Part shown: positions 17,235-25,810 of the stretch, in pieces | Layout: each line of letters starts with the position of its first letter | How positions within the stretch are numbered: the stretch's first letter is position 1 | Source of the DNA: CAWCJL01 sp963795775 | Lineage (GTDB): Bacteria > Acidobacteriota > Terriglobia > Terriglobales > Acidobacteriaceae | Direction: 5' to 3' | Assembly: GCA_963795775.1 (NCBI GenBank) | Contig: CAWCJL010000002.1 | Location: forward strand, 1-64,000 | DNA: 64,000 nucleotides | Translations under genes and position numbers: made by a program | The notes under the pieces: model-generated | The model's database searches: none | What the model was told of the DNA's origin: nothing | Seen by the model: the letters and a program-made list of their open reading frames with translations, nothing else

Positions 17235-18497
17235 ATGCTACCCTACCCAGTGGATAACCCAACGATGCCCCCCCGTGAGGACACCGGAACGCTGCCCTCC
17301 CCGCCCGAAGGAGAGCCGATCAGTGCGGACCTGGAGGCGCGGTCGGGCCTGCCGATCGGCAACGCGCAACTCCATGCGGTGAGCCGGGCTTTACACCGTC
17401 TGGACGCGGGCGGGAATGCACGCGGCGCCCGTCCGGAGAAGCTGACAGGGGCTGCCCGCTTGCTGCGCGCCTGCCTGCGCCAGCCGGTGGACCGGACGCC
17501 GGTGTGGTTTCTGCGCCAAGCGGGCCGGTATATGCCGGAGTACCAGGCCGTACGGCGCCATCATTCCCTGCTGCAGATATGCCAGGATCCGGAGCTGGCG
17601 GCTGAGGTCACCATCACGGCGGCAGAAAAGCTGGACGTGGACGCGGCCATCATCTTTGCGGACCTGCTGCTGCCCTTCACGCCCATGGGCCTGGATTTCA
17701 GTTTCCAGGCAGGCGAGGGGCCGGTGGTGCGCCATCCCGTGCGCTCCGCCGCGGATATCGATGCGCTGCGCACCGACCGCGCCTCCGAACTGGGCTACGT
17801 GGCGGAGGCGATCAGCAAGGTGTCAGCGCATTTTGGCGATCGCAAAGGCATCATCGGCTTCTGCGGTGCGCCCTTCACGCTGGCCAGCTACATGATCGAA
17901 GGCGGCGGCTCCCGCAACTGGATCGAGACCAAGTCGCTGATGTACCGCGACCGCGAGGCCTGGGACCAGTTGCTGCTGAAGCTGGTGGACGTGCTGACCG
18001 CGTACTGCGCACAGCAGGTGGAAGCGGGCGCAGACGTGATCCAGATTTTCGATAGCTGGGTGGGCTCCCTGGCCCCGGTGGACTACCGCGCATTCGTCCT
18101 GCCGATCACCACGGAACTGGTGCGCAGCGTGCAGGGCCTGGGCGTGCCGGTGATCTACTTCGGCGTGGATACGGCGAGCCTGCTGCCGGCCATGCGCGAA
18201 ACCGGCGCGGATGTGATCGGGCTGGACTGGCGCGTACCCCTGGCCGAAGGCTGGCAGGCGGTGGGGCCGGGCTGCGCCGTGCAGGGCAATCTCGATCCCA
18301 TTACGCTGTTCGCCGGACCGGAGCTGCTGCGGCGGCGCGTGCACGGAGTCCTGGAGCAAGCCGCGGGGCGTCCCGGGCATATCTTCAATCTCGGCCACGG
18401 CATCGTTCCCGGTACGCCGGTCGAAAATGTGCAGCGTGTGGTTACATATGTGCGGGAATTCGACCCCGCGGACGGAGGCGGGCCCGGTGCTTCGTAA
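17235..18497 (+). CDS. hemE: uroporphyrinogen decarboxylase
   Basis: Converts uroporphyrinogen III to coproporphyrinogen III in haem synthesis. The core is unmistakable: RTPVWFLRQAGRYMPEYQAVR (substrate-binding Arg pair), FADLLLPFTPMGLDFSFQAGEGP, GFCGAPFTLASYMIEGGGS, IQIFDSWVGSLAPVDYRAFV and FNLGHGIVPGTPVENVQRVV. Other HemE proteins are about 345-355 residues; this frame gives 420 because about 70 residues precede the core. That extension is Pro/Gly/Arg-rich and not domain-like. ATGs at 17235 and 17265 are available but neither has a strong ribosome site, so the true start may be further in. The gene overlaps hemH by 11 bases, forming a haem operon. Confidence 0.92.
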   Translation: MLPYPVDNPTMPPREDTGTLPSPPEGEPISADLEARSGLPIGNAQLHAVSRALHRLDAGGNARGARPEKLTGAARLLRACLRQPVDRTPVWFLRQAGRYMPEYQAVRRHHSLLQICQDPELAAEVTITAAEKLDVDAAIIFADLLLPFTPMGLDFSFQAGEGPVVRHPVRSAADIDALRTDRASELGYVAEAISKVSAHFGDRKGIIGFCGAPFTLASYMIEGGGSRNWIETKSLMYRDREAWDQLLLKLVDVLTAYCAQQVEAGADVIQIFDSWVGSLAPVDYRAFVLPITTELVRSVQGLGVPVIYFGVDTASLLPAMRETGADVIGLDWRVPLAEGWQAVGPGCAVQGNLDPITLFAGPELLRRRVHGVLEQAAGRPGHIFNLGHGIVPGTPVENVQRVVTYVREFDPADGGGPGAS

Positions 18498-19518
18498 ACC
18501 GGCGGTTCATAATCCAGCGGATCATAAGCGGGCAGTCCTGCTCCTGGCGCACGGCACGCCGGAGGCGCTCGACGAGATTCCCGCGTATCTGCGGAACGTG
18601 ACCAGCGGACGGCCGATGCCGGATGCCGTGATTGAAGAAATACGCCACCGCTACGGCCTGATCGGCCACAGTCCGCTGACGGAGCTGACCTTCGCACAGG
18701 CCCGGCTGCTCGAAGCAGAAATCGGCGTCCCGGTCTACGTGGGCATGCGCAACTGGAAACCGTACATTGCCGACACTGTGCGGCAGATGCGTGCGGACGG
18801 CATCACCGCCGCGGTAGCGCTGTGCCTGGCGCCGCAGAATTCACGCACGAGCGTGGGCCTGTACCGCCGCGCCGTGCTGGCCGAGGCGGGAACAGCGATC
18901 GCGATCGAGTTCATCGAAGGCTGGGCAGACCACCCCCGACTCGCCGAAGCCTTCGCAGAGCTCCTGTCCGCGCGCTGGGAGCAGCTTTGCGAAGAAACCG
19001 GGGAACACGTACCCGTACTCTTTACCGCGCACAGCGTACCCTGCCGCACGATCCAGACAGCGCCGGCATCGCCTGACGGCGCACACGGGCAGCCGCCGGC
19101 GGCGCCCGATCCCTACGCTGTCGAAGCCAAGCGCACCGCCGCACTGGTCGCCGCGCGCCTGCGCGAGCGAGGGCTGTCCGAGCGGGACTGGTACTTCGCC
19201 TTTCAGAGCCAGGGCATGTCAGGCGGCCCCTGGATTGGCCCAACCGTGGAAGACACTCTGACCGCGCTGCGCGCCGCCGGCCACCGCACGGTGTTGATCC
19301 AGCCCATCGGCTTTCTTTGCGACCACGTCGAGATCCTGTACGACATCGACATCGGCTTCCGCGAATTTGCCGGAAAAATCGGCCTGCGGGTGGAGCGGCC
19401 GGAGTCGCTGAACGACTCGCCGCTGCTGATTGCCGCGCTCCATGACCTGGTCAGCGCCGGGCTGGGGCGGCTTGCAGAGCGCAGATCGACCGCGGAGGTG
19501 ACCGCTGCCGGGCGCTGA
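18487..19518 (+). CDS. hemH: ferrochelatase
   Basis: Inserts ferrous iron into the porphyrin ring; about 343 residues. The GTG at 18487 lies inside the end of hemE and has GGAGG 8 bases upstream (18474-18478), so translation is probably coupled. Ferrochelatase features: AVLLLAHGTPEALDEIPAYLRN at the N-terminus, RYGLIGHSPLTELTFAQA, VYVGMRNWKPYIADTV, LFTAHSVPCRTI (with the catalytic His) and WYFAFQSQGMSGGPWIGPTVEDTL (usual FxSQG...WLxP), then VLIQPIGFLCDHVEILYDIDI with the conserved H-x-E. An actinobacterial-style coproporphyrin ferrochelatase is possible in principle; the HemY-type oxidase downstream is used in both pathways, so the exact porphyrin substrate is not settled here. Confidence 0.9.
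   Translation: MLRKPAVHNPADHKRAVLLLAHGTPEALDEIPAYLRNVTSGRPMPDAVIEEIRHRYGLIGHSPLTELTFAQARLLEAEIGVPVYVGMRNWKPYIADTVRQMRADGITAAVALCLAPQNSRTSVGLYRRAVLAEAGTAIAIEFIEGWADHPRLAEAFAELLSARWEQLCEETGEHVPVLFTAHSVPCRTIQTAPASPDGAHGQPPAAPDPYAVEAKRTAALVAARLRERGLSERDWYFAFQSQGMSGGPWIGPTVEDTLTALRAAGHRTVLIQPIGFLCDHVEILYDIDIGFREFAGKIGLRVERPESLNDSPLLIAALHDLVSAGLGRLAERRSTAEVTAAGR
19494..19507 (+). promoter_or_regulatory. hemG: ribosome binding site and CTG start of hemG
   Basis: GGAGG at 19494-19498 is followed after 6 bases by CTG (19505-19507). In the hemG frame a TGA at 19499-19501 closes everything upstream, and there is no ATG, GTG or TTG between it and the nucleotide-binding motif. CTG is therefore the only near-cognate codon at proper spacing. 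Confidence 0.65.
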
Positions 19519-20965
19519 GGCGCCACGCAGGCGCGTCGCCGTTATCGGCGGCGGCATCAGCGGTCTGACCGCCGCTTACGAATTCCAACAGAGAGCAGCC
19601 AGGGAGCGAGGCTGGGAATGCACGCTCTTTGAAGCCTCCGAACGCCTGGGCGGCATCGTGGAGACGGTGCGGGAGCAGGGCTTCGTGGTCGAGTGCGGGC
19701 CTGACTCCTGGGTGACAGAAAAGCCCTGGGCGCGCGAGCTGGCGGTTGAGCTGGGGCTGGCCGGGGAGGTCATGCCCTCCAACGACGCGCGCAAGCGAAC
19801 CTACCTGGTCCGCGACAATGCACTGCTGCCCTTCCCCGACGGCATGCGCATGATGGTGCCCGTAGACTGGGAGCCGCTGCTGACTTCGCCGCTGCTGAGC
19901 CCATCCGCCAAGCTGGCGTACCAGCAGGAGCCGGAGCGCGCGGCGGCGCTCAAGCAGCAGGCGCTGCTCGCACAGAATACGGACTCGGACGAGTCGGTGG
20001 CCGCGTTTGTGCGCCGGCACTTCGGGGAAGAGGCGGCGTCCACGCTGGCCGGACCGCTGCTGGCCGGAGTCTTCGGCGGCGATATCGAGCGGCTGAGTGT
20101 ACGCGCGGTGATGGCCCCGTTCGTCCGGATGGAAGCGGAGCACGGCAGTCTGATCGTCGCGCTACAGCAGCGCGGAGCCGCGTACCAGGGCGCCACATTC
20201 ACCACGCTTCGCCCTGGCCTGGGCGCGCTGACCGACGCGCTGGCCGCGCGTCTGGAGCACGCGATGGTGCTGCTCCATACGCCGGTGACCGGCCTGGGCT
20301 GGGATGGGCAGCAGTGGACGGTGCTGACGGCGCGTGGCGCTTGCCGGTTTGACGCGGTAGTGCTGGCGACCTCCGTGGATCCGACACGACGGCTGCTGCG
20401 GTCCCTGGGCCTGCAGCGGGCCGAGCGCACAGCGACGCTGCTGCCGGAAGAGGCATCCTCGTCGATCGTGGTGGCGTTCGGCTTTGCGCCGGAACAATGC
20501 CGTACCATCAAAGTTCCGCCGGGGTTCGGTTTTCTGGTCCCGCCGCAAACCGATGCAGCCGGCGATGGAGAGGCACCGCCGGCGCTGCTGGCCTGCACTT
20601 TTGTGAACCAGAAGTTCGCCCACCGTGCGCCGGGGGGAGCCGTTTTGCTGCGCGGGTTCTTCGGCGGCCGGGCAGCCGAGCGGCTTGGAACGCAGTCCGA
20701 CGCGGCTATCTCCGATGTCGCCCATGCACAGTTGTCGGCGCTCCTGGGCCCCCTGCCCCGGCCGCAGCTTACGGTGGTACGCCGCTGGCCGCAATCGCTG
20801 CCGCAATACCACGTGGGCCATCTGCGCCGCATGCAGGAACTGCAGCGCTGCACGGAGCAACTACCCGGCCTGACGCTGCTCGGCAATGCCTACCGGGGTG
20901 TGGGTCTGCCGGACCTGGTGCGGGATGCCCGGGCTGCGGTGCGCCGCATCACCTGCGGGAGATGA
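19505..20965 (+). CDS. hemG: protoporphyrinogen/coproporphyrinogen oxidase, HemY type
   Basis: FAD enzyme oxidising protoporphyrinogen IX or coproporphyrinogen III, the step before or after iron insertion depending on the pathway. From the proposed CTG start the protein is about 486 residues, close to the family norm. The FAD-binding motif is VAVIGGGISGLTAAYEFQ, then LFEASERLGGIVETVREQGF and ECGPDSWVTEKPWA. Internal landmarks include FVRRHFGEEAASTLAGPLLAGVFGGD and the ending LLGNAYRGVGLPDLVRDARAAV. An ATG at 19658 would remove the whole FAD motif and is not credible. The gene overlaps hemH by 14 bases, so hemE-hemH-hemG form one overlapping translation unit. The HemY-type enzyme uses oxygen, implying an aerobic route. 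The symbol hemY is also used for this type. Confidence 0.88.
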   Translation: MPGAEAPRRRVAVIGGGISGLTAAYEFQQRAARERGWECTLFEASERLGGIVETVREQGFVVECGPDSWVTEKPWARELAVELGLAGEVMPSNDARKRTYLVRDNALLPFPDGMRMMVPVDWEPLLTSPLLSPSAKLAYQQEPERAAALKQQALLAQNTDSDESVAAFVRRHFGEEAASTLAGPLLAGVFGGDIERLSVRAVMAPFVRMEAEHGSLIVALQQRGAAYQGATFTTLRPGLGALTDALAARLEHAMVLLHTPVTGLGWDGQQWTVLTARGACRFDAVVLATSVDPTRRLLRSLGLQRAERTATLLPEEASSSIVVAFGFAPEQCRTIKVPPGFGFLVPPQTDAAGDGEAPPALLACTFVNQKFAHRAPGGAVLLRGFFGGRAAERLGTQSDAAISDVAHAQLSALLGPLPRPQLTVVRRWPQSLPQYHVGHLRRMQELQRCTEQLPGLTLLGNAYRGVGLPDLVRDARAAVRRITCGR

Positions 20966-20998
20966 ACGTTCTTCCCCGGAACGTTTGTTCCGATCAAA
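20964..20998. promoter_or_regulatory. GAAC/GTTC palindromes upstream of the carotenoid cluster
   Basis: GGAACGTTTGTTCC (20978-20991) is a perfect inverted repeat of the form GAAC-N4-GTTC, preceded by GAACGTTC (20964-20971). It lies about 150 bases before the first carotenoid gene and directly after hemG. The form resembles Gram-positive LexA boxes; here it may simply be a repressor operator. The rest of the 179-base gap shows nothing I recognise. Confidence 0.35.
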
Positions 20999-21144
20999 CA
21001 AGTGTTCGCGCGCTGGAAGAATAGGGCGATCCTACTCATCTCATGAGGAAGCAGGCCGTCAGCCTCGAAATCGGGGTCCAGGACCGCGCTGCTGAATGTT
21101 GGTTACTGGACAGACGGAAACGCATAAAGAGGTAGCTCTCGGGG

Positions 21145-22696
21145 ATGATGGATAGATCAGGGAAGGTTGTTATCGTCGGCGCCGGGCCCGGAGGGCTTGC
21201 GTCCGCGATGCTGCTGGCGCGCTCCGGTGTCGATGTCACGATCGTGGAGAGCCGCAGTACCGTGGGTGGCCGAACCTCCACCATCGAGCGTGAAGGATTT
21301 CGCTTCGATACTGGACCGACTTTCTTTCTGTACCCGCGGGTGCTCGAAGAAATCTTCAGCGTGGCCGGCCGCAACCTGCAGAAGGAAGCGCCCATGGTCA
21401 GGCTGGACCCGCAGTACCGGCTGGTCTTCGGCTCGGGGGGAGAGCTGCTCGCGACCCCGGATGTCCCGCGCATGGAGCAGGCGATCGCGAAGCTGTGCCC
21501 CGGCGATGCGCAGCGCTTCCATAACTTCCTGAGGGACAACCGGGTCAAGCTGGAGCGCTTTATCCCGTTCCTGGAGTCGCCCTTTGAAAGCTGGCGCGAC
21601 CTGGCCAAGCTTTCCATGCTGAAAATGCTGCCGCTGCTTAAGCCGTGGCGCTCGCTTGATGGCGACCTGCGCAACTACTTCCATGACGAGCGCATCCGGC
21701 TCGGTTTCAGCTTCCAGTCGAAGTACCTGGGCATGTCCCCATTCACCTGCCCCAGTCTGTTCAGCATCCTTTCTTTCCTGGAATATGAGCACGGCGTCTT
21801 CCACCCCATCGGCGGATGCGGCGCCATCACCCGCGCCATGGCCCGGTGCGGCCGAGGAACTCGGCGTCCGCATCCTGCTGAATGAGCCGGTGGAAGGCAT
21901 AGCCTTTGACGGAGCGAAAGCCACCGGGGTCCGCACCACGAAGCGCTTCCTTTCCGCCGATGCGGTGGTGGTCAACGCGGATTTTGCCCAGGCCATGCAG
22001 CGCATGGTGCCGAACACGCTTCGCCGCCGCTGGACCGACAAGAAGATCGAGAAGAAGCAGTTCTCCTGCTCCACTTTCATGCTCTACCTCGGCATTGAAG
22101 GTCTGCACGAGGACGTGTCGCACCACACCATCTATCTCGCCCGGGACTACGAACGCAATCTCCGGGACATCGAGCGCGACCACGTTCTTTCCGACGACCC
22201 CTCCTTCTACGTGCAGAACGCCTGCGTAACCGACCCGACCCTGGCGCCCAGGGGAATGAGCACGCTTTACGTGCTGCTTCCCGTTACGCATGAGCACGAG
22301 AATGTGAACTGGCAGCTCGAAGAGGACCGCTTCCGTGCCGTCGCGCTGCGGCAATTGGAAAAGATCGGCATCACTGGCCTCGAAAAGCGGATTCGCTACG
22401 AAAAGGTGGTGACCCCGGCGAAATGGCGCACCGACTTTGCCCTGCACCGCGGCGCCACCTTCAGCATGGCGCACAGCCTGGGCCAGATGCTGCATCTGCG
22501 TCCCCACAACCGCTTTGAGGACGTGGACGGCGTGTACCTGGTCGGCGGGGGCACGCACCCCGGCAGCGGCCTCCCGGTCATCTTCGAGTCGGCCCGCATC
22601 ACCTCCCGGCTCCTGCTCGAAGACCTGGACGTGCAGCCGCAGTGGAATACCGCCGCAAGCCCCCTTGAAGACGCTGTATGCGAGGCGGCATCCTAA
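21145..22696 (+). pseudogene. CrtI-family carotenoid desaturase/oxidase, frameshifted
   Basis: Two frames together give a CrtI-family flavoprotein of about 516 residues. Frame 1 begins MMDRSGKVVIVGAGPGGLASAM (FAD motif) and continues VGGRTSTIEREGFRFDTGPTFF, FLEYEHGVFHPIGGCGAITRAMAR. It is then broken at 21845-21846, where GG replaces the single G expected: with one G removed the reading runs AMARAAEELGVRILLNEPVEGI. Frame 2 carries the C-terminal half, ending VYLVGGGTHPGSGLPVIFESARI, the typical substrate/FAD-closing motif of the family. Unrepaired, the product would stop at 21885 after 246 residues. In this cluster the enzyme should act as a CrtN-like desaturase or CrtP-like terminal-methyl oxidase on a C30 or C40 carotene; I cannot tell which. 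A sequencing insertion is plausible. Confidence 0.8.
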
Positions 22697-24169
22697 ATGC
22701 AGGAGCCGAAGTCCATGTATTCCCCTCCGCCAGCGCGCACCTCTTCCGCCTCGCTGGTGGAGGCGCGGGCAGCGCAGCAACGCTGGGCGGCCGCGACTGT
22801 CAGCGAGCGGTTGGGCGTGATCCGGCACCTGCGGCGACTGCTGGCCGACAATCCCCTGCCCCTCGCGCGCACCGTTCCTCTGGAGCAGCCGGGCAGCCTG
22901 CATCGCACCACGGCGGACACTCTCGTTGCCGAAGTGCTGCCCCTGGCCGAAGCATGCCGCTGGCTGCTACGCGAAGCCAAACCGCTGCTGCGCGATGAGC
23001 GCCTCGGTTCCCGCAGCCGCCCAGCGTGGCTGCGCGGCGTGGAAGCGAAGGTGCGGCGCGAACCGCTGGGCGTGGTTCTGGTGGTGGGGCCGGCCAACTA
23101 CCCGCTCTTTCTTCCCGGCGTGCAAGTGCTGCAGGCGCTGACCGCCGGCAACGCAGTGCTGTGGAAGCCCGCGCCCGGCGCCAAAACCACGGCAGACGCG
23201 CTGCGCTACCTGCTGCTCGAAGCGGGTCTCGATCCCGCGCTGCTGGTGGTGCTCGACGTGGCGCCCGGCAATGTGGAGCAGGCCATCCATGCGGGCGTGG
23301 ACAAGGTCGTTCTCACCGGCCACGTGGACACCGGGCGGGCCATCCTGCGGCTGTGTGCGGAAGCGGTAACGCCTGCCACAGTCGAGCTGTCCGGCTGCGA
23401 TGCGGTGTTCGTGCTGCCCGGCGCAGACCTGCAGCGCGCGGCGGCGGCACTCGCCTTCGGCCTCCGGCTGAATGGGTCCGCTACGTGCATGGCCCCGCGG
23501 CGGCTCTTTGTATCTTCGGCAGTTGCAGATGAACTCTTAGTGCTGCTGCGCGAACACTTGGCCGCTCTGCCGCCGGTCCCGCTCAGCGCCCGTGTTTCCC
23601 AGGAACTAGCCGCTCTGCTGGAAAACGCCCGCAGCTATGGCGCCGCTGTGGTCGAGCACGGTGCCGCCGATAGCTTCCGCTATGCGCTGATTCTGAACGC
23701 CACCCCGGAGATGCGCGCCATGGAAACGGATTTGCCCGCGCCGCTGCTGAGCGTGCTCCGCTTCAGCAACCTTTCCGCGGCGATCGAAGCGCACGCAGCC
23801 TGTCCGTATGCGCTCACCGCGTCCATCTTCGGTCCGGAGGGCGACGCCTCGCAACTGGCGCAGGGCATCTCCGTGGGCACGGTCGTAATCAATGACCTGA
23901 TCGTACCCACGGCCGATCCCCGCCTTGCCTTTGGCGGACGCGGACAGAGCGGCTTCGGCCTGACCCGCGGGCGCGAAGGCCTGCTGGGCATGACCGCCCA
24001 GAAGACAATTCTGCTGCAGCGCTCGCGCAGCCTGCGCCCTTATGCGCCGACCGGCGAAGCTCACGAGAGTTTCTTTGCGGCCTTCCTGAAAGTGGTGCAC
24101 GGCAGCAATTGGCGCGCGCGCATGGCCGGCATGCGCGCCCTGGCCCGCGCGGCCAAACAGATTCGCTGA
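22697..24169 (+). CDS. aldehyde dehydrogenase, carotenoid-cluster type
   Basis: 490-residue NAD(P)-dependent aldehyde dehydrogenase, starting immediately after the stop of the preceding desaturase gene. Family features: GVVLVVGPANYPLFLPGVQVLQALTAGNAVLWKPAPGA (cofactor groove), VVLTGHVDTGRAIL, the catalytic Glu in TVELSGCDAVFVLPGAD, and catalytic Cys264 in NGSATCMAPRR. Between two CrtI-family genes and next to an acyltransferase and a glycosyltransferase, it matches the aldehyde dehydrogenase (AldH) that oxidises a terminal carotenal to the carboxylic acid in staphyloxanthin-like pathways. That role is inferred from context. The C-terminal ~40 residues (HESFFAAFLKVVHGSNW...) are also typical for this subgroup rather than housekeeping aldehyde dehydrogenases. 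Confidence 0.82.
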   Translation: MQEPKSMYSPPPARTSSASLVEARAAQQRWAAATVSERLGVIRHLRRLLADNPLPLARTVPLEQPGSLHRTTADTLVAEVLPLAEACRWLLREAKPLLRDERLGSRSRPAWLRGVEAKVRREPLGVVLVVGPANYPLFLPGVQVLQALTAGNAVLWKPAPGAKTTADALRYLLLEAGLDPALLVVLDVAPGNVEQAIHAGVDKVVLTGHVDTGRAILRLCAEAVTPATVELSGCDAVFVLPGADLQRAAAALAFGLRLNGSATCMAPRRLFVSSAVADELLVLLREHLAALPPVPLSARVSQELAALLENARSYGAAVVEHGAADSFRYALILNATPEMRAMETDLPAPLLSVLRFSNLSAAIEAHAACPYALTASIFGPEGDASQLAQGISVGTVVINDLIVPTADPRLAFGGRGQSGFGLTRGREGLLGMTAQKTILLQRSRSLRPYAPTGEAHESFFAAFLKVVHGSNWRARMAGMRALARAAKQIR

Positions 24170-24259
24170 ACGCCTGCTTCGCGCAACAGACAATAGGCCA
24201 GCGCCGGCAACGTTCTCCGGCCCGGGCCGCGCAACGATCGACACAGGAGACACGACACA

Positions 24260-25762
24260 ATGCGGGTGGCAATTATCGGTTCCGGGCTGGGCGGACTTTC
24301 TGCTGCGTGCACGCTGGCAGCCCGCGGCTACGAAGTGGAAGTCTTTGAGAAGAACCCGTGGCTGGGAGGCAAGGCCGCGGTGCTGCAGGAGCAGGGTTTC
24401 CGCTTCGACATGGGCCCGACCATCCTGATCATGCCGTCGGTGCTGAATCGCGTCTTCTGCGAAGCCGGGCGGCGCATGTCCGACTACCTCGCGATGGTGC
24501 AGCTCGACCCTCAGTGGCGCTGCTTCTTTGACGATGGCTCGGTACTCGACCTCAAGCACGACGTCCGTGCCATGGCCGCTTCGCTGAATGCGCAGGAGCC
24601 CGGGCTGGGCGACCGCTACACCGAGTTCATGCGGATGTCGGAAAATCTCCACGGCATCTCCGATCGCTTTTTCTTCTGGCGTTCCATCGGGTCCATGCGC
24701 GACACCTTCGACTTCAGCGGCGCCATGAACCTTGCCGTGCTGAAAGACGTGATGCGCATGCGCCTGGGGCAAACGGTGGGCAGCACCATCCGTAGCTTCA
24801 TCAAGGACCCGAACGTCGGGCAGATGCTGGACCACCTGGTGCAATACGTCGGCTCTTCGCCCAACGCATCGCCGGCCATCCTGTGCTCCATCGGGCACAT
24901 GCAGTCGGAAGAGGGCATCTGGTATCCGATGGGCGGTACCCGCGCCGTGCCGGAAGCACTGGTAAAGCTGGGCACGGAACTTGGCGTGCGCTATCATCCC
25001 TCCACGGAAATCGAGCGCATCCGCATCGCGAACGGCACCGTGCAAGGCCTGACAACCGCGAGCGGAGAGCAGTACGACTTCGATGCCATCGTCTCCAACG
25101 AGGACGCGGTCCGCACTCATCGTGAACTGATCGGCGGCACCGTCGGGGAAGCCTTCGACAAGCGGCGTTCGTACGAGCCCGCCTGCTCCGGCGTGGTGCT
25201 CTACCTCGGCCTCAACAAGCGCTACGAACACCTCGCACATCACGACTTCGTGTTTTCCCGCAATCCGGAGGAGGAGTTTCATCACATCTACGATCTGGGC
25301 GAACCCGCGCCCGATCCCACCTGCTACCTGGCATCGACCGCGCAGACCGAGCCGGAAACAGCGCCGCCCGGTGGCGACGCGCTGTACGTGCTGGTGCACA
25401 CACCGTATCTGCGGCCAAAGCACGACTGGTCGAAGATGTTCCCTGCCTACCGCCAGGTGATCCTGGACAAGCTGAAACGCACTGCGGGATTGACAGACAT
25501 TGAGGACCGCATCGTCTTTGAAAAGGCGCTGACGCCGCTCGACATTCACAACCGCTACAAGGTGCTGAACGGCGCGATCTATGGCTTGTCGAGCCACGGC
25601 CGCTTTCACGGCGCGTTCAAGCCGGCAAACGCCAGCACGGATGTGCAGGGACTCTACCTGGCCGGCGGCGCAGCGCACCCCGGTCCGGGCATGCCCATGG
25701 TGCTGATGAGCGGCTGGATTGCCGCGGATACTCTCGACCAGAAATATCGCGGGCAGGGCTAG
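24260..25762 (+). CDS. CrtI-family carotenoid desaturase/oxidase
   Basis: Intact 500-residue flavoprotein. The FAD motif is MRVAIIGSGLGGLSAACTLAARGYEVEVFE, followed by WLGGKAAVLQEQGFRFDMGPT, the family's GF-FD-GP signature. The mid part includes GIWYPMGGTRAVPEALVKLG, and the C-terminus GLYLAGGAAHPGPGMPMVLMSG. It resembles phytoene desaturase, diapophytoene desaturase (CrtN) and diaponeurosporene oxidase (CrtP) enzymes, which are hard to separate by eye. With the other CrtI-family gene and the aldehyde dehydrogenase in between, one of the two should desaturate the backbone and the other oxidise an end methyl group. A ribosome site (AGGAGA) lies about 11 bases before the ATG. The 90 bases between this gene and the aldehyde dehydrogenase show no terminator. 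Confidence 0.85.
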   Translation: MRVAIIGSGLGGLSAACTLAARGYEVEVFEKNPWLGGKAAVLQEQGFRFDMGPTILIMPSVLNRVFCEAGRRMSDYLAMVQLDPQWRCFFDDGSVLDLKHDVRAMAASLNAQEPGLGDRYTEFMRMSENLHGISDRFFFWRSIGSMRDTFDFSGAMNLAVLKDVMRMRLGQTVGSTIRSFIKDPNVGQMLDHLVQYVGSSPNASPAILCSIGHMQSEEGIWYPMGGTRAVPEALVKLGTELGVRYHPSTEIERIRIANGTVQGLTTASGEQYDFDAIVSNEDAVRTHRELIGGTVGEAFDKRRSYEPACSGVVLYLGLNKRYEHLAHHDFVFSRNPEEEFHHIYDLGEPAPDPTCYLASTAQTEPETAPPGGDALYVLVHTPYLRPKHDWSKMFPAYRQVILDKLKRTAGLTDIEDRIVFEKALTPLDIHNRYKVLNGAIYGLSSHGRFHGAFKPANASTDVQGLYLAGGAAHPGPGMPMVLMSGWIAADTLDQKYRGQG

Positions 25763-25810
25763 TGCGAGCTCCGCACGACAACAGGCCGAAGCGCTGCTGG
25801 CGCACGCCGG

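Noticed and set aside
19658..20965. hemG starting at ATG 19658
   Set aside because: This would remove the whole FAD-binding motif, which is plainly encoded upstream in the same frame.
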